Notes under the pieces: generated by a model | Database searches by the model: none | Told to the model about the DNA's origin: nothing | Seen by the model: only the letters and a program-made list of their open reading frames with translations | Made by a program: the position numbers and the translations under genes | Assembly (NCBI GenBank): GCA_023374045.1 | Contig: CM041777.1 | Location: 460,406,251-460,470,250, forward strand | Reading direction: 5' to 3' | Source of the DNA: Limonium bicolor | Taxonomy: Eukaryota > Streptophyta > Magnoliopsida > Caryophyllales > Plumbaginaceae | DNA: 64,000 nucleotides | Part shown: positions 34,967-46,504 of the stretch, in pieces | How the letters are laid out: each line of letters opens with the position of its first letter | Numbering within the stretch: the stretch's first letter is position 1

Positions 34967-37900
34967 GTGCCCAAACACCCATTTTCCTTATCTTTAAACT
35001 CTTACTCAACTCTTACCAAAATCCCTAACATCCATTATGTTTTATCCTCAGGTTTCTAAATGGCATCTCATGCCTATGTAACCATTATACCAAGGTGTTT
35101 CTTCATCACCTTAACGTCATCTCCCAAGCATCTTATGCATATCCGTTTGCTTTGCTCAAGCTTCTCAAAGCTATATGTAATCTAGCACACGCTTACATCT
35201 TCACAAGTCATTATACCTTATTTTTCCTTCGAACTTGTACAAGCTTCCTAGCTTCCTTAACCATGGTTTCGGTGCCTTAAATTCACCATTGTAACCCTTA
35301 GTCCCTCTGGACATCCCTAGGTCTTCCTAGTACTCAAGAACTCCATAGTTTAATCATTCTCACCAAAACAACACTTACCGTTCCCTAGAACATCCTTAGT
35401 CATAAAATCTCCTTAGAACACCTTAAACACTACCCTCCATTTACCTTGACCAAGCAACACCCTGCTTAGACTTTTTCCACCTCTTTTGTTCAACTTACTC
35501 ACCATTCTCATGATCATACACTCTTATAACCCCCTAGCCATTACCTTTGACGTCTTACAACCTTTTCCTACAGTTTTACTTCTATCTCCCAAACCACTCA
35601 TCACCTTCTAAACTGAACCCTTACTAGTCCTCTACTAGTTTCACCACCACCTACACAAGCTTCTCATAACTCTCCTTGTTTTACTCTCTAGTTCACACCC
35701 AAATCATCTTAAAGCGTTATACACCATTCCCTCTAGATTTTTGCTCAAGTCTTAACATTCCTCATACCATGTCTTGGTGTGTTCATACACCCACCAATCC
35801 TATAATTCTTCCTAGACAACTCTAGGGCATTCTAAACCTCAAGAACTCCTTCATTAACTCATTTCCACCCAAATTCCTTTTAATGACTCCTAATAAACCC
35901 TTGGTCACATTAACTCACCACTACCACCACACACATTGTTTTCTACTCAAATTTCGCCATAGCTCCTTTAGTATTTTATCATGCCCATAAGCATTGTTTT
36001 TCTCACACAATAATCTCACACACACCAAGTCCTTTCTCATCTTATTTTCTCACCCAAATCAATTTATTCACATCATACTCAATATATTGCAATAACCTTA
36101 AATTGCATAGCACTAAGGCTCTTAAATGACATGGCTCTTAGGCCCTTAAATGGCTTAAACTTAAACACTGAATTTCCCACATATAAAAGCTTTCAACCTG
36201 CAAATACACTCATCAATCTCATAGTAGTTATAATGCTCTTAAAATCCACCTTAACTTATATTACTAACCCATTCTCATTAGCTCCTTAATCACAAGTTCA
36301 TAAGCTTGTTTAAGTTCTTTTTCTTAGGTTATATAACCCAATACACAATGTAAGCTCTAAGCTACATTGGTACTTATCTAAAACTCATTCCTTAATCTTA
36401 AACCACCATTAGGTAAGCATTTTACCTTGTTTTCTCAAGCTTGTCTTAATCTCCTCCTTAGACCTTCTTCTTGCATAGATTTCGGCCACCACTTAAATTC
36501 CCCATGCCAATGTTCTAATCAATATTCAATGACTCATGTGAGTACTAAACAATGCACTAACCTCAAGGAATGAAAACCTAGGTTAGAAATGTGTTCTAAG
36601 GCATAAAAGTGGATGATTACCTTTGAAGTCTCAAGGTAGACTTTGGCATTGAATGAAATAGGACCTCCACTAATCCTTGGTGAATAAATCAAGCCAGAAC
36701 AAGGCATAAAAACAAGGTATCTTATGAGGCAATTTTCGGCCAAGGTGAGGAAGTGATGGAAACATGATTTTTCTTACATTTTCTTTACCTTAAGAGAATG
36801 GAGAAGCTAATAAGCTCTTCAAACTTGATTTTCCTCCATCAATGGAGTTTCCTCTTGGCACCGAAATGGAGCTTTGAAGGATTTGAAAAGATAGAAAGCT
36901 AGAGCTTGAGCTAACTAAGGATAATATGTGTTTAGTTTTTGATTTGGAGCTAAAATGAGCAAGTTTGGACATAGACAAGGTGAAGCAACAATGGGGACTT
37001 CTCTTACGTGAATGGAGAAGAGGAGGTGAAGAAAACCGTGTGAAGAAGAGAATGGATGGAGAAGAGGAGAGAAGGTAGGCTAAGGTAAGATATTTGCTTT
37101 AATAAAGCAAATAGTAACTTCTTTACTTATCTCTTCTTTTCTTCCTTATTTGATGAAGTCTATGGTGACTCATCTCTTAGAAAACCGGCCCCCATATTAA
37201 ATAAGGCTAGTCATGGTCTTTGTTGACCAACTAATTAGCTTATCTTGATTAAAACTTAAACTAGTCACTATTTGGCACTATTCACTAATCAGTGCACATA
37301 TTTCTGAAATTTTTGATTTCCCATTGATTTAGACCTCCTAATGTGATATTAATTAGTACACATGTTGATTAAAGAGTAATGATGGGCATTTAGCCACTCA
37401 AAACTCAATTCTAAGACAATTTCTCAAAAATGTGCTTTAAGACTTCTTAAAGCACATTTTGTGTTTTAACTTGTTTTCAAGCTTGGTTTTCTTTGCTAAT
37501 TGATTTAAAATGACCATTAGAATATTACTAAGGTCTTTTCAAGATATTTGGGTACTCACCCAAGTCTCTCCAAGCTTAGAGCACGTTTTTGCCCTGATTG
37601 CCCTTAAGGCACTTTCTTGTGTTTTCCTTGGTTTAAATTGTCTACCAATCTTTCTAAGGCATATTTTAGCCTTACTACATCATGATTTGATGTTTACTTA
37701 GCATACTTAGGTTTGGGGTATTTCAGTTACCTTCCCTTACACTTATCTTTCCACCAAAACCTAAGTAGTGATTTTCATACAAAACATCTATTGTCCAAAA
37801 CTTAAGTACAAAACATCTTAACTACTGAAAGTATGCAAAACACTACTTCACTTGTTTCACTTTCATGGTTCTTATCCTAGATTGCCTCGTAGCGGGACAA

Positions 37901-39442
37901 TAGATTAAAGCTTTCAAAAGGGTTTTCCTAGTGATGACGACTTCGACTCCTATAACTACTCACAGGTTGTTTACTAGGTAAACATCTACAAAAGAGAAAA
38001 AGGTTGACTCGTCACCCTCCCACTTGACCATCCTTCAGATCAATCTCTAACCATAAAACCACACACAAAGAAAGGGGTCACAGGTAAAGTCAGAAAAACT
38101 GGGTAATTCTTTTGCCCCATCTGTAAAATTCATTTTAGTTTATAAAACACTTTAATCTACATAATAAGACGTAAGTAGATACAGCAAGTCATACCATGCA
38201 ATAACCTTACCAAAATACAAGATATATACCAACCAAGAAGTTACCATCACAATTTATAATCCAATTTAATTATTCTACCAACCCTCGGGCACACCAGTCT
38301 TTCAACAAAGGGCACTAGGACCCTCGGCCCCTTGGAAAATTTTACCCCATGTCCTTAATGCAACCCCCATAGGTCGTCATCCCATAGAGTAGATCATGAT
38401 GGCTTGCCCACAATTCATTGGTAGTGGGAAAAATAAGGGCCAGACCTCCGAGGGCTCATAAACTTGTGTAACCAGATTCCATAGTGAGTACCAAGTTTTT
38501 AGGTTGTCCAACCACGTACTGAGCCTTAACAAAACATTCAAACAGTATACGAAGAATATCAAAGCACATAACCACCATTAAACAAACAAAAACCAAGTTA
38601 AAGCACATATAAAACACCTTTAAGATACCTTTAGAACAAATCCTTATTTAAGGTCTTACCTCTGTGTAACTTCGACCTACCTTTTTACCAATTCAGTATC
38701 ATCATCTTATGAGTAATTAGCCACGAAATCAAATCAAGATACCACCAAAAAATCTTCATAGTTTTAGTGGAAACCAGAAAGGTCTTAAGGCATATTTTTA
38801 GGTTTTATCTTACCCCTTAACTCATCAAAAATCAACTGGTGAACTTACCCACAAACTGGAATATTGAATAGTGATAAGTATACATCATTTCTAGCTTAAA
38901 ACCCACGGAGGTTGTTCATGAAAATTATACACAAAGCTGGCTCCAAGTTAAAGCACAAAAATCACAGAAACTGACATCAAGTCCAAGGGTTGTTCACCAA
39001 GTTTCCCAGATCTTCTATAGGCCTACTATATATCAAAATCCCCAATTAAGAGTATATTTTCACACCACAAAATGCGTTAGAAGAGATCTGCAGCCTAAGC
39101 TGCCGAAATAAGCCCAAACAGAAACTGTCGCCAGAATTGACTGATAAGGAAAGATGGGTGGAGCACAAGAACTACCTGGATTCTTCTTGCCATTAAATTT
39201 GACCACGACTTAAGTACTTAAATATTCTAAAAAAGGATCCCAAGAGCTTCCAATATTTTGCCCAATAACACCTTGAAAACTACTCACTTCTACTCGGTTT
39301 CAGCGCCTCCTTGGCTCCTTGGCTTCGGTTTTTGGAGTTCTTGGTTGGCTGGTTTGCCCTACCTCTTAGCTAGAGTTTCTTTGTGTTTAAGAAGTTTAAG
39401 GAAGTAGATTGGTGTGTGGAATAAGCCCAGGTCATGGCTCCT

Positions 39443-39450
39443 CTTATATA
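39443..39450 (-). promoter_or_regulatory. Putative TATA box, chromovirus left LTR
   Basis: The minus strand reads TATATAAG within a GC-richer context. The right LTR has the same box at 60094-60101, so it is conserved between the copies. It is a plausible core promoter of the element. Confidence 0.6.
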
Positions 39451-40214
39451 GCGAGGAGACTTAATACTAAGGTAAGGTTTAATAAGATGACATATCACCT
39501 AACACCTTTCTTATCTCATTGGTTATTGGTTTGGCTAAGTTAAAGGAACACACATAAGTTCTGATGATGGCAAGGGCAGGTCGGCAAGGGGGTTGGCGAT
39601 CATGAGCTGAAAACTAATCATGACAAGTAATAAATGGCATTAAAAGTGGCCGAACATCTTAAGGCTTGTTTGCCTTGCCTTGGCTGTTTTTTTGCTAGGA
39701 TGGGTTTGGTAACATGCCCTACTAGTGTGTAAGTGTAAATGGAAGTGAATACACTTCAGGTTATAGCTCATTTAAGGCGCCACTTAAGGGTATAAAAGGA
39801 ATTAAGGTGTTTTAAGTGTAATTGAGGAACATGTTGTTAATATTTGACTTAAAACCTAACTATTGACCTCACGTGACCTCCTAATTGCTTGCTAGCTTGT
39901 GTGGATCCTACTGAACAACATGTTAACCAATCATTCATGACACCTTAGCTTCCCGACACCTCGTGCTTAGGTTAACTAGGTTGCCACCTCATGCTTACTA
40001 CCTACTAGGTCACCACCTCGTGCTTAACAAGATGCTTAAGGTGTTTCTTAGGGAGAAAAATGATTATGATGGAGTAAAACTAGCTATGGGAGCATTTCTG
40101 ACTACTAGGAATTTACTAGGTCTTCTAAGGTCTTCCAAGGCTTTTCATCTCAAGTTACTAGGGTTTCCTAGGTTTTTATTAAGTTTCCAAGGCCTTCCTA
40201 GGGTTTTTAAGACC

Positions 40215-40325
40215 ATTTCCATGATTTCTGGGACTTTCGGGAACTAGGGTTTCTAGCATTTCTGAGACTTCGGGAATTAGGGTTTCTAGCGTTTCCGGGA
40301 CTTTCGGGAATTAGGGTTTCCTCAT
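40215..40325 (-). repeat. Short tandem repeat at the chromovirus LTR edge
   Basis: Three copies of about 35 bp containing GGGACTTTCGGGAATTAGGG and TTTCTAGC words, ending 16 bp from the LTR end. In element orientation this is the very start of U3, a place where enhancers may lie; the regulatory role is inference. Confidence 0.75.
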
Positions 40326-40341
40326 AACTTGGGGTGTTTCA

Positions 40342-40356
40342 TCCTCCCCTCCTTAA
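40342..40356 (-). promoter_or_regulatory. Chromovirus polypurine tract
   Basis: The minus strand reads TTAAGGAGGGGAGGA immediately before TGAAACACCCC, the LTR start. A second near-identical tract lies at 40625-40640, just outside the end of pol. Confidence 0.85.
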
Positions 40357-40672
40357 ATAAAGCTTCGTCCCCGAAGCTTAAGCTTACCACAAAACTCAGT
40401 AATGCCACAAAACATTTACCACCAATGTATAAATTCCATAAGTAACATTACCACATAAAAATAACCACAAGTGAACATTTACCTATTCCGCATAATCATG
40501 TTAAGCAATAACATCAATCAAGGCATAGCATATCAAACATATCATGATAAATATACCAACCATACCATCTCACTCCTGTATTACCCGAATCTATGATTTC
40601 CACTCTCATGCTTTCCTTAACCTTCCTCCCCTCCTTAAAATAAAGTTTCCCCTGAAACTTTGGGTACTAACC

Positions 40673-41844
40673 TTATCCAAATAAGTCTGGGTATTGCTCC
40701 ATCATCTTACTCTCAAATTCCTAAGTGGCTTCCTCAACTCCATGATGTGTCCATAGCACCTTAACAAGTTCTACTGTTTTCCCTCGGGTTTCTCTTGTCT
40801 TGCGATCCAGAATTCTGATTGGACGTTCCTCATAAGATAAGCTGGGTTGTAATTCCACTTCCTCAGTTTGTAGCACATGAGACTCATCTGGAATATATCT
40901 TTTCAATTGTGACACATGCAAGACATTATGCACCTTGTCCAGTTCCATTGGTAAAGCTAATCTGTAAGCTAATTTTCCTACCTTTTCCAAAACTTCATAT
41001 GGATCAATGAACTTGAATACTAACTTACCTTTCTTCTCGAAACGTACTACACTCTTGGTAGGTGATACTTTTAAAAATACTTTATCTTCAACATCAAAAT
41101 CAAGTGGTCTTCTTTTCAAATCAGCATAAGATTTGTGCCTGTCCTGAGCAGCCTTCACTCTTTGTTGTATGTTCCTACTTGCCGACTCATCTCTTCTGTC
41201 AGTTCTGGTCCAATCATTGTTGGCTCTCCTGAATCAGTCCAACACAGTGGAGTTCTACATTTCCTCCCATATAATGCTTCGTATGGTGCCATCCCTATAC
41301 TTGCATGACAACTGTTATTGTAGGAAAATTTAATTAAATGAAGTGTGTCAAACCATGAACCTTGATAATCCATTGCACATGCCTTCATCATGTCTTCTAT
41401 TGTCTGAATGGTCATCTCTGTTTGGCCATCAGTTTGTGGATGATATGCAGTGTTAAGATTTAACCTTGTACCCATGCTTTTCTGAAATTGTTGCCAAAAT
41501 CTTGAAATAAACCTGCTATCTTTGTCAGAAATGATCTCAGCTGGCACTCCATGGTATCTTTCAATATTTTTGATGTAGGCATCCACTAATTGTTCCATTG
41601 ACCATGTGGTCTTCATTGGTATTAACCTCGCAGTCTTAGTCAATCGGTCAACTATCACCCATATCTGATTCATCCCTCCTTTAGTGGTTGGTAGTCCAAC
41701 TATAAAATCCATAGATATTGAATCCCATTTCCAACCAGGTATATTTAAGGGTTGTAACATACCTTCAAATCTCTTGTGTTCAAACTTAACCTTTTGGCAC
41801 GTCAGGCACCTTGACACATGCTCGGCTACCTCCTTCTTCATGCT
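40673..41844 (-). pseudogene. Chromovirus integrase core and chromodomain-like tail
   Basis: Integrase joins the element's cDNA to nuclear DNA. Reading on the minus strand from 41844: the second half of the zinc finger (CLTCQK), then the DDE core with SMDFIVG (41701-41715), IISDKDS (about 41515-41540) and DGQTEM (about 41420). A frameshift near 41175 leads into KAAQDRHKSYADLKRR and the GPY-like region (FIDPYEVLEKVGKLAYRL). The tail ILDRKTRETR..LVKVLW..HGVEEAT then has a stop where the family has tryptophan (TAG for TGG), before EFESKMM..YPDLFG and the natural stop at 40673-40675. The tail is of the chromodomain type seen in Tekay/Del chromoviruses. The zinc finger's first half lies across solo LTR 4. 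It is non-functional. Confidence 0.9.
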
Positions 41845-44354
41845 TGAAATACCCCAAACCTTGATATGTTGTTTAACTATTAAAATATGGTATATTAAGG
41901 CTAAAAAGTGCCTTATAAACATTAGCGAACAATTTAAACCATAGTAAACACGATAAAGTACCATTAAGGCAATTTGAGCAAAACATGCTCTAAGCTTGGG
42001 ATGAACTTGGTTAGGACCAAAGAGCCTACCAAGACTTTATTAACATGTAATTATGATTTTCTAAGGCTAATTAAGTCCTTAGGAATATTGGTGAAGAAAG
42101 TAAAACTAGAAGAAAAAGGAAAACGCGTAAAAGTCACAAAACGTAAAAACATGTATTTAATTATCTTAGGAGGTATATAACCTTAACTAAGGTTATAAAT
42201 ATATTTTTATACCCTAATTACACACTAAGGACATGTGGGAAAAATTCCCAAAGAAAACAGATCCAAATAATGCGTTAAAACGCTAACGGACACTTAATGC
42301 GCGTTTTTCGAGAAAACCTGAAAATGTGACTTTAAACGGTCAAATGACCCCGTAAAAATTATAGATGATCATATAACTATAATTAAACATTAATGGGGGG
42401 TTTAAGAACCATTAAGATCAATTGAACGAGAAAATTCTGGAAAACGGGCCCGGTTAGTGAATAGTGCTAAACCAGGTAAAATAACGAGCGTTTTCGGAAA
42501 AAGACAAAAACGCTCCAGCTCGTACAGATATATGGGGCCGTTTTTTAAAGAGTAATCAGCCCTCTCACATTACTAGCTAGCTAATAAAATAAGTCAAAAA
42601 GCAAAAGGTGGGAAAAGTAAAAGGGGTTCCCCTCTCTCTCTCCTCTCATTCCTTCCTTCCTTCTCTCTCTCCTTCCTTTTCTCCTCCCATCCGATTTTCT
42701 TCCTCCTCCCCTCTGTTGCTGCCGATTTTGAAAGCTCCAACAAGCTCTCATGGCTACTCCATCTTCCATCTCATGCTCTAGCTTCATTAAAGCTCCAATC
42801 ACAAAAATAAATACATATTCTTCTTCTCCTCCTCAAGCTCTACACTTCTCTCTTTTCAAAATCCAAAATGAAGAAATTCATCTCCATGGGTTTTTCCCAT
42901 TTGAGGAGAAAATGGCATCAAAGTGAAGCTTGGAGTCTTCCCTCTCTCCTAAGGTAAAATCTCCAAGAAAATCTCATTTTCTTCCACCCATTTGTGCTAG
43001 CCGATTTTGCCTATCTTATACCTTGTTTTCTTTTTGTTTTTGAGCTTCAAATCAACCCTCCAATGGTGGTGGAATTTCCCTTTTGATTCATGGGTGAAAG
43101 CCCCTCTTAAAAAGCTCCAAAAGGTAAACCTTAACTTTGTGTTTTAAGCCCTTAAATTGATTTAGGGTTTCCTAAGGGTTTAGACAATTAATTGAATGCA
43201 TTTTTGTGTTCCTTGGATGTTGGGATGGAGTTTGGCAACTCCATTCCCACTTGACCGGATTTGAGGAGAGGAAGAGCAAGAGGAGAATTAAAAGAGGAAC
43301 TTGTGAATTTAAGGTAAGAAAACTATCTTAATATCTATCTTGATTGTTTAAGAATATGGGATGGGTTAAATTGAATAATGAACCCAAAATATGAACAAAT
43401 AGTGTGTTTAGTTGATTTTGAGAGAGCTTGTAAATTGTCGGTTTGAGTTGAGGGCCTTGGAGTCAAACGATTTGAGTTGTGATTATATTGTGGTTTATTA
43501 AGATTTTGGAGCTATATTGTGGTTTGGTGAATTTTGGATTGATATTAAGTGCTGGTGGGACCCTTGTAAGGGTGTGGTTAGATTAGGATTGTAAATGGTG
43601 AAAATTGGTGAATGTGGACATGTAAGATTTATGGGGAGGTTATGGCAAAATATGTGTAGAAGATGAGTGCTTGCAGGTGACTTGGTATGTGGGAACACTT
43701 GGGTGTTCAGTTGGGTTGTTTAGAGTTGGGTAATAACCTTGGGATGATATGGGGAGAACTAGGAAGAGGGAGGTGAAAATCTGTAGCATAATGAAGTTTG
43801 GTGACCTAAGTTGTATTAGCAGTTGTTTGAATGTTAAATGGTGAGAGGAAAGGAATTGAGGTGTTCATGAGCCCTAGGATGATCTAGGAATGGTCTTGGA
43901 GGATTTAGAGACCGAATGGGTGATTTTATACACACCAAAGTTATGTTATGTGAAGTATTTAAGACTTGTGCAAGTTTTGGAAAAACAAGGGAAAAATAAT
44001 GTATTGTCAAGGATAAGAATGAACTTATGAGGAAGACTTGGAAAGTTTATGAAAAGGAAATGATGATGATGCAAAATGATGTTTGAGAGTGGTTAAAATG
44101 GTTGTGAAGAACACTTTGGTTAGTTGCTATCATGGGTATGAAACACCACTTAGAAGTCTAAGGAAAAACATTATAGTGTAAAGGATTTTGTAAGAATTTG
44201 GGTAATGATTAAGAAGGTTTTTGGTGAGTGATTTAAGGAGTTTGGTGGATGTTTTAAGGTGTGGTTGAAGTGCCCAAATGAGGTTGGAACATACTAGGAT
44301 ATGTAGGGTGAAGTTTGGAGTCAAATGTGCATTTTTAAACAAAGGTCTGGAGCA

Positions 44355-44671
44355 GACCGACCTTGGGGACCGGACCTGCAAGGTCGGTCGAGCCCAGTTT
44401 ACCCCGCCAGAAAACTCACTAGAATGGACCGACCTTGGGGACCGGACTTGCAAGGTCGGTCGGGTCTAAATTTACAAAGGGAAAAACGTTCTGGAATGGA
44501 CCGACCTTGTGGACCGGACTGGCAAGGTCGGTCGGGGTAGAATTTTCAGACGGGAATGTGTTCTGGAATGGACCGACCTTGGGACCGGACTTAGCAAGGT
44601 CGGTCGTAGTGTAAATGTCAAACCCGGATGTCACTGGAATGGACCGACCTTGGGTAAGGTCGGTCGGCCAC
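44355..44671 (+). repeat. Five-unit, 72-bp minisatellite of hairpins
   Basis: Units start at 44355, 44427, 44499, 44571 and 44642. The first four have arm GACCGACCTT, a 15-base loop containing GGACCGGAC, and arm AAGGTCGGTC, all perfect over 10 bp. The fifth has lost most of its loop (GGGT) but keeps both arms. The spacers share the phrase CTGGAATG before the first arm. Confidence 0.95.
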
Positions 44672-46124
44672 TTATATAAAAAAAAATTTGTTTTAGGCTT
44701 CTAATGATGGGGATTGGTATGTAATGATGTTATAAGGTTTTTAAGACATGTTAAGTGAGTTATAAAGACAATTAAGTGGGTGAAAAGTTGTAGTAAAATG
44801 TGAAAGTAAAACAAGTTAGAGATGTGAAGTTAATTAACTAGTTAACGGGGCTAATTATGGGCATTAGACATTAAACAATCATATTACCCCGGTGTTAATG
44901 AAAACAATTGTAATGTTACCAGTTGTTTGAGAATTGTTCGAGGAACATAAGAGGACACAATAGAGTGGACCTTGGTGACAGGTATGGTTTTCTTGCAACC
45001 TGTGTCCTACCGGATTACACCGGCTTGTATGCCAATGTGTTTTTTGAGTGTTTGCCACCTTACAAGATAAAAACATGTAATGAGTTAATTCATTTATGTG
45101 GCGTGTTTAATTCTGATACCGTTTAACCTTGAAAGTGTTAAATCTTAGCTAACCAAACCTAGGATCACATAAGAGATCGGTATTCGGATTTAACAACCCA
45201 ACCATGGGAACGTTCTAACCACGGCTATGCGTGAGTAAATTGTGTTGTTTTTGTGGGTGTAAGTATGTTTACCTCCCTTGTGTGGTTACCCGGTTGTAAC
45301 ACCTTATGGTGTGTGGATGTGCCAGGTTCCATAATGGAGCTCTTAACTACATATTTATGTATATATATATACTAATGGGGGGTGAGGAATCCGGTCGTTC
45401 CGGTCGCGCGTTTATTTGGTAGTTGATATCTATATTTGAGTTAACTCCCTCTCTGTTATGTTATGGTGGTTTTTCCTTCTTGGATTACAATCATCGGTAA
45501 GCTTAACCAAGGCTTACCAACCTCGACTATTGTTTGGGGCTAGAGGGTTATGTACGGTGTGTTCGGTACTATATTGAGACCGACACATCTCAGTAAAGTT
45601 AATATGTACGGTGTATTCGGAACTATATTATATCCGACGTATCTTAAGTAAATTTATGTTCTCTATGTAGAACAATAAGATGTTGTATAACGAGCTTAGC
45701 ATGGGAATAAAAGATTCTCTAGGCTCCAATGAGATTACTAATTCACATCTCGGGGTACGTGTCCTCACGTGACCCTCTCCAAGTTATATTGTACGTACGT
45801 TAAAATGTGGTATGAGTTGTTATGTGAAGTTGTGGATCATGGGTATCAATCCCAGGTTATGTTAAGAGGAATTTAAGTATAACCCGACTAATGGGTAAGT
45901 TTCGTCTAACAAGGAAATAGCTCCATTAAAGGAGAAATCCTCAAGGGTTAAAGAACACAACGAGTGATCTAACGAGTGTTGATGTGCTGACTGATTTGTT
46001 GAACCCCATTGTTGCGGATATGTAATGTGTTGTGTGTTTATAGTTTTCATGCATGATTTAAATATAATCAACCGCATGCTTAGACGACAATTAGTTGTAG
46101 TATGCGGGCTGCACGATTACCATA

Positions 46125-46154
46125 CCAGCAAAGGTGTTGAGCCCCCTGGGGGGC
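46125..46154 (+). other. Paired-stem homologue in solo LTR 4
   Basis: CCAGCA..TTGAG followed by GCCCCC-TG-GGGGGC (46141-46154). The second stem is stronger than in the other copies, the first weaker. Confidence 0.6.
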
Positions 46155-46504
46155 ACCCTTTCTTTCCTATTTTCAGGTACAAGGAGCTGGGAGCCGTTCG
46201 AGAGTAGGACGGGGTAGTTGTTTGTGAATGGGTAGTCGTTTTAATTATTTATGTATTGTAGGCGTAGTAAGACCGAAATTTTGTCGGCACTAGTTGTAAA
46301 TACTCGGTATAGTTGGAATGTAAATGTGTAAATGTGTAGTTGCTCGGGAATCTGGTCCATCAGACCGATACAATGTATACGTATTAGCCTTGTTAGCCAC
46401 GTGGGTGGTTAACGGCGTGTAACACCAATGAAGTGAGTAAATGATGAGTTATGTTTTCCGCTGCAAATGGTTGTTATGGGTAATGTTGTAGTTGGGGTGT
46501 TACA

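Larger units (their letters stand above)
23128..37725 (-). mobile_element. LARD-like LTR element with 4.7-kb LTRs and no coding capacity
   Basis: Two near-identical LTRs (23128-27856 and 32986-37725) flank a 5,129-bp interior. The duplication GTTAC lies at 23123-23127 and 37726-37730. The plus-strand text GCTCTGATACCA (32969-32980) is the complement of a tRNA-iMet PBS, and the left inner edge is a minus-strand PPT, so the element is minus-strand. No gag or pol reading frame survives. The interior length equals the net interior of the chromovirus here (about 5.1 kb), and its left part shows faint order-preserving resemblance to a chromovirus pol tail. The nearly identical LTRs imply a recent insertion, so the enzymes must have come from elsewhere. 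It interrupts the chromovirus 3' LTR. Confidence 0.93.
32986..37725 (-). repeat. LARD-like element, 5' LTR (right copy)
   Basis: 4,740 bp with the same ends as the left copy. It contains the paired stems at 33296-33323 and a dyad array at 34717-34966. It is followed by the TSD GTTAC and then the resumed chromovirus LTR. Confidence 0.95.
22393..40341 (-). repeat. Chromovirus 3' LTR (left copy), split by two insertions
   Basis: Net about 2,783 bp: 22393-22422, 22986-23127 and 37731-40341. It matches the right copy from 58223 (TAACACCCACACTTCACTAA) through CCTTGCCTTGGC near 39680 and 60340. The first base has mutated (CGTAACACC for TGTAACACC). It ends GGGGTGTTTCA at 40341, next to the PPT. A minus-strand TATATAAG box lies at 39443-39450. 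Confidence 0.92.
41845..46504 (+). mobile_element. Solo LTR 4 in the chromovirus integrase
   Basis: TGAAATACCCC (41845) to GGGGTGTTACA (46504), 4,660 bp, plus strand. The flanks ATGCT (41840-41844) and ATGTT (46505-46509) are a duplication with one substitution, and the integrase reading resumes across the junction (HFWWPN, then MKKEVAEHV). The LTR shares its ends and the paired stems with solo LTR 1 and the LARD-like LTRs but is a separate family. It carries the cleanest dyad array of the window. No PBS, PPT or coding domain was seen. Confidence 0.92.

Noticed and set aside
23128..37725. Segmental duplication of 4.7 kb
   Set aside because: TG..CA ends, PBS, PPT and a 5-bp TSD show that the two copies are LTRs.
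41845..41964. Apparent N-terminal extension of the integrase frame
   Set aside because: This part is the end of solo LTR 4 read in the integrase frame; the true preceding residues lie at 46505 and beyond.
44355..44671. Regularly spaced 35-bp units resembling a CRISPR array
   Set aside because: The units are inverted repeats inside a TSD-flanked plant LTR, the spacers are near-identical to each other rather than unique, and no cas gene exists.
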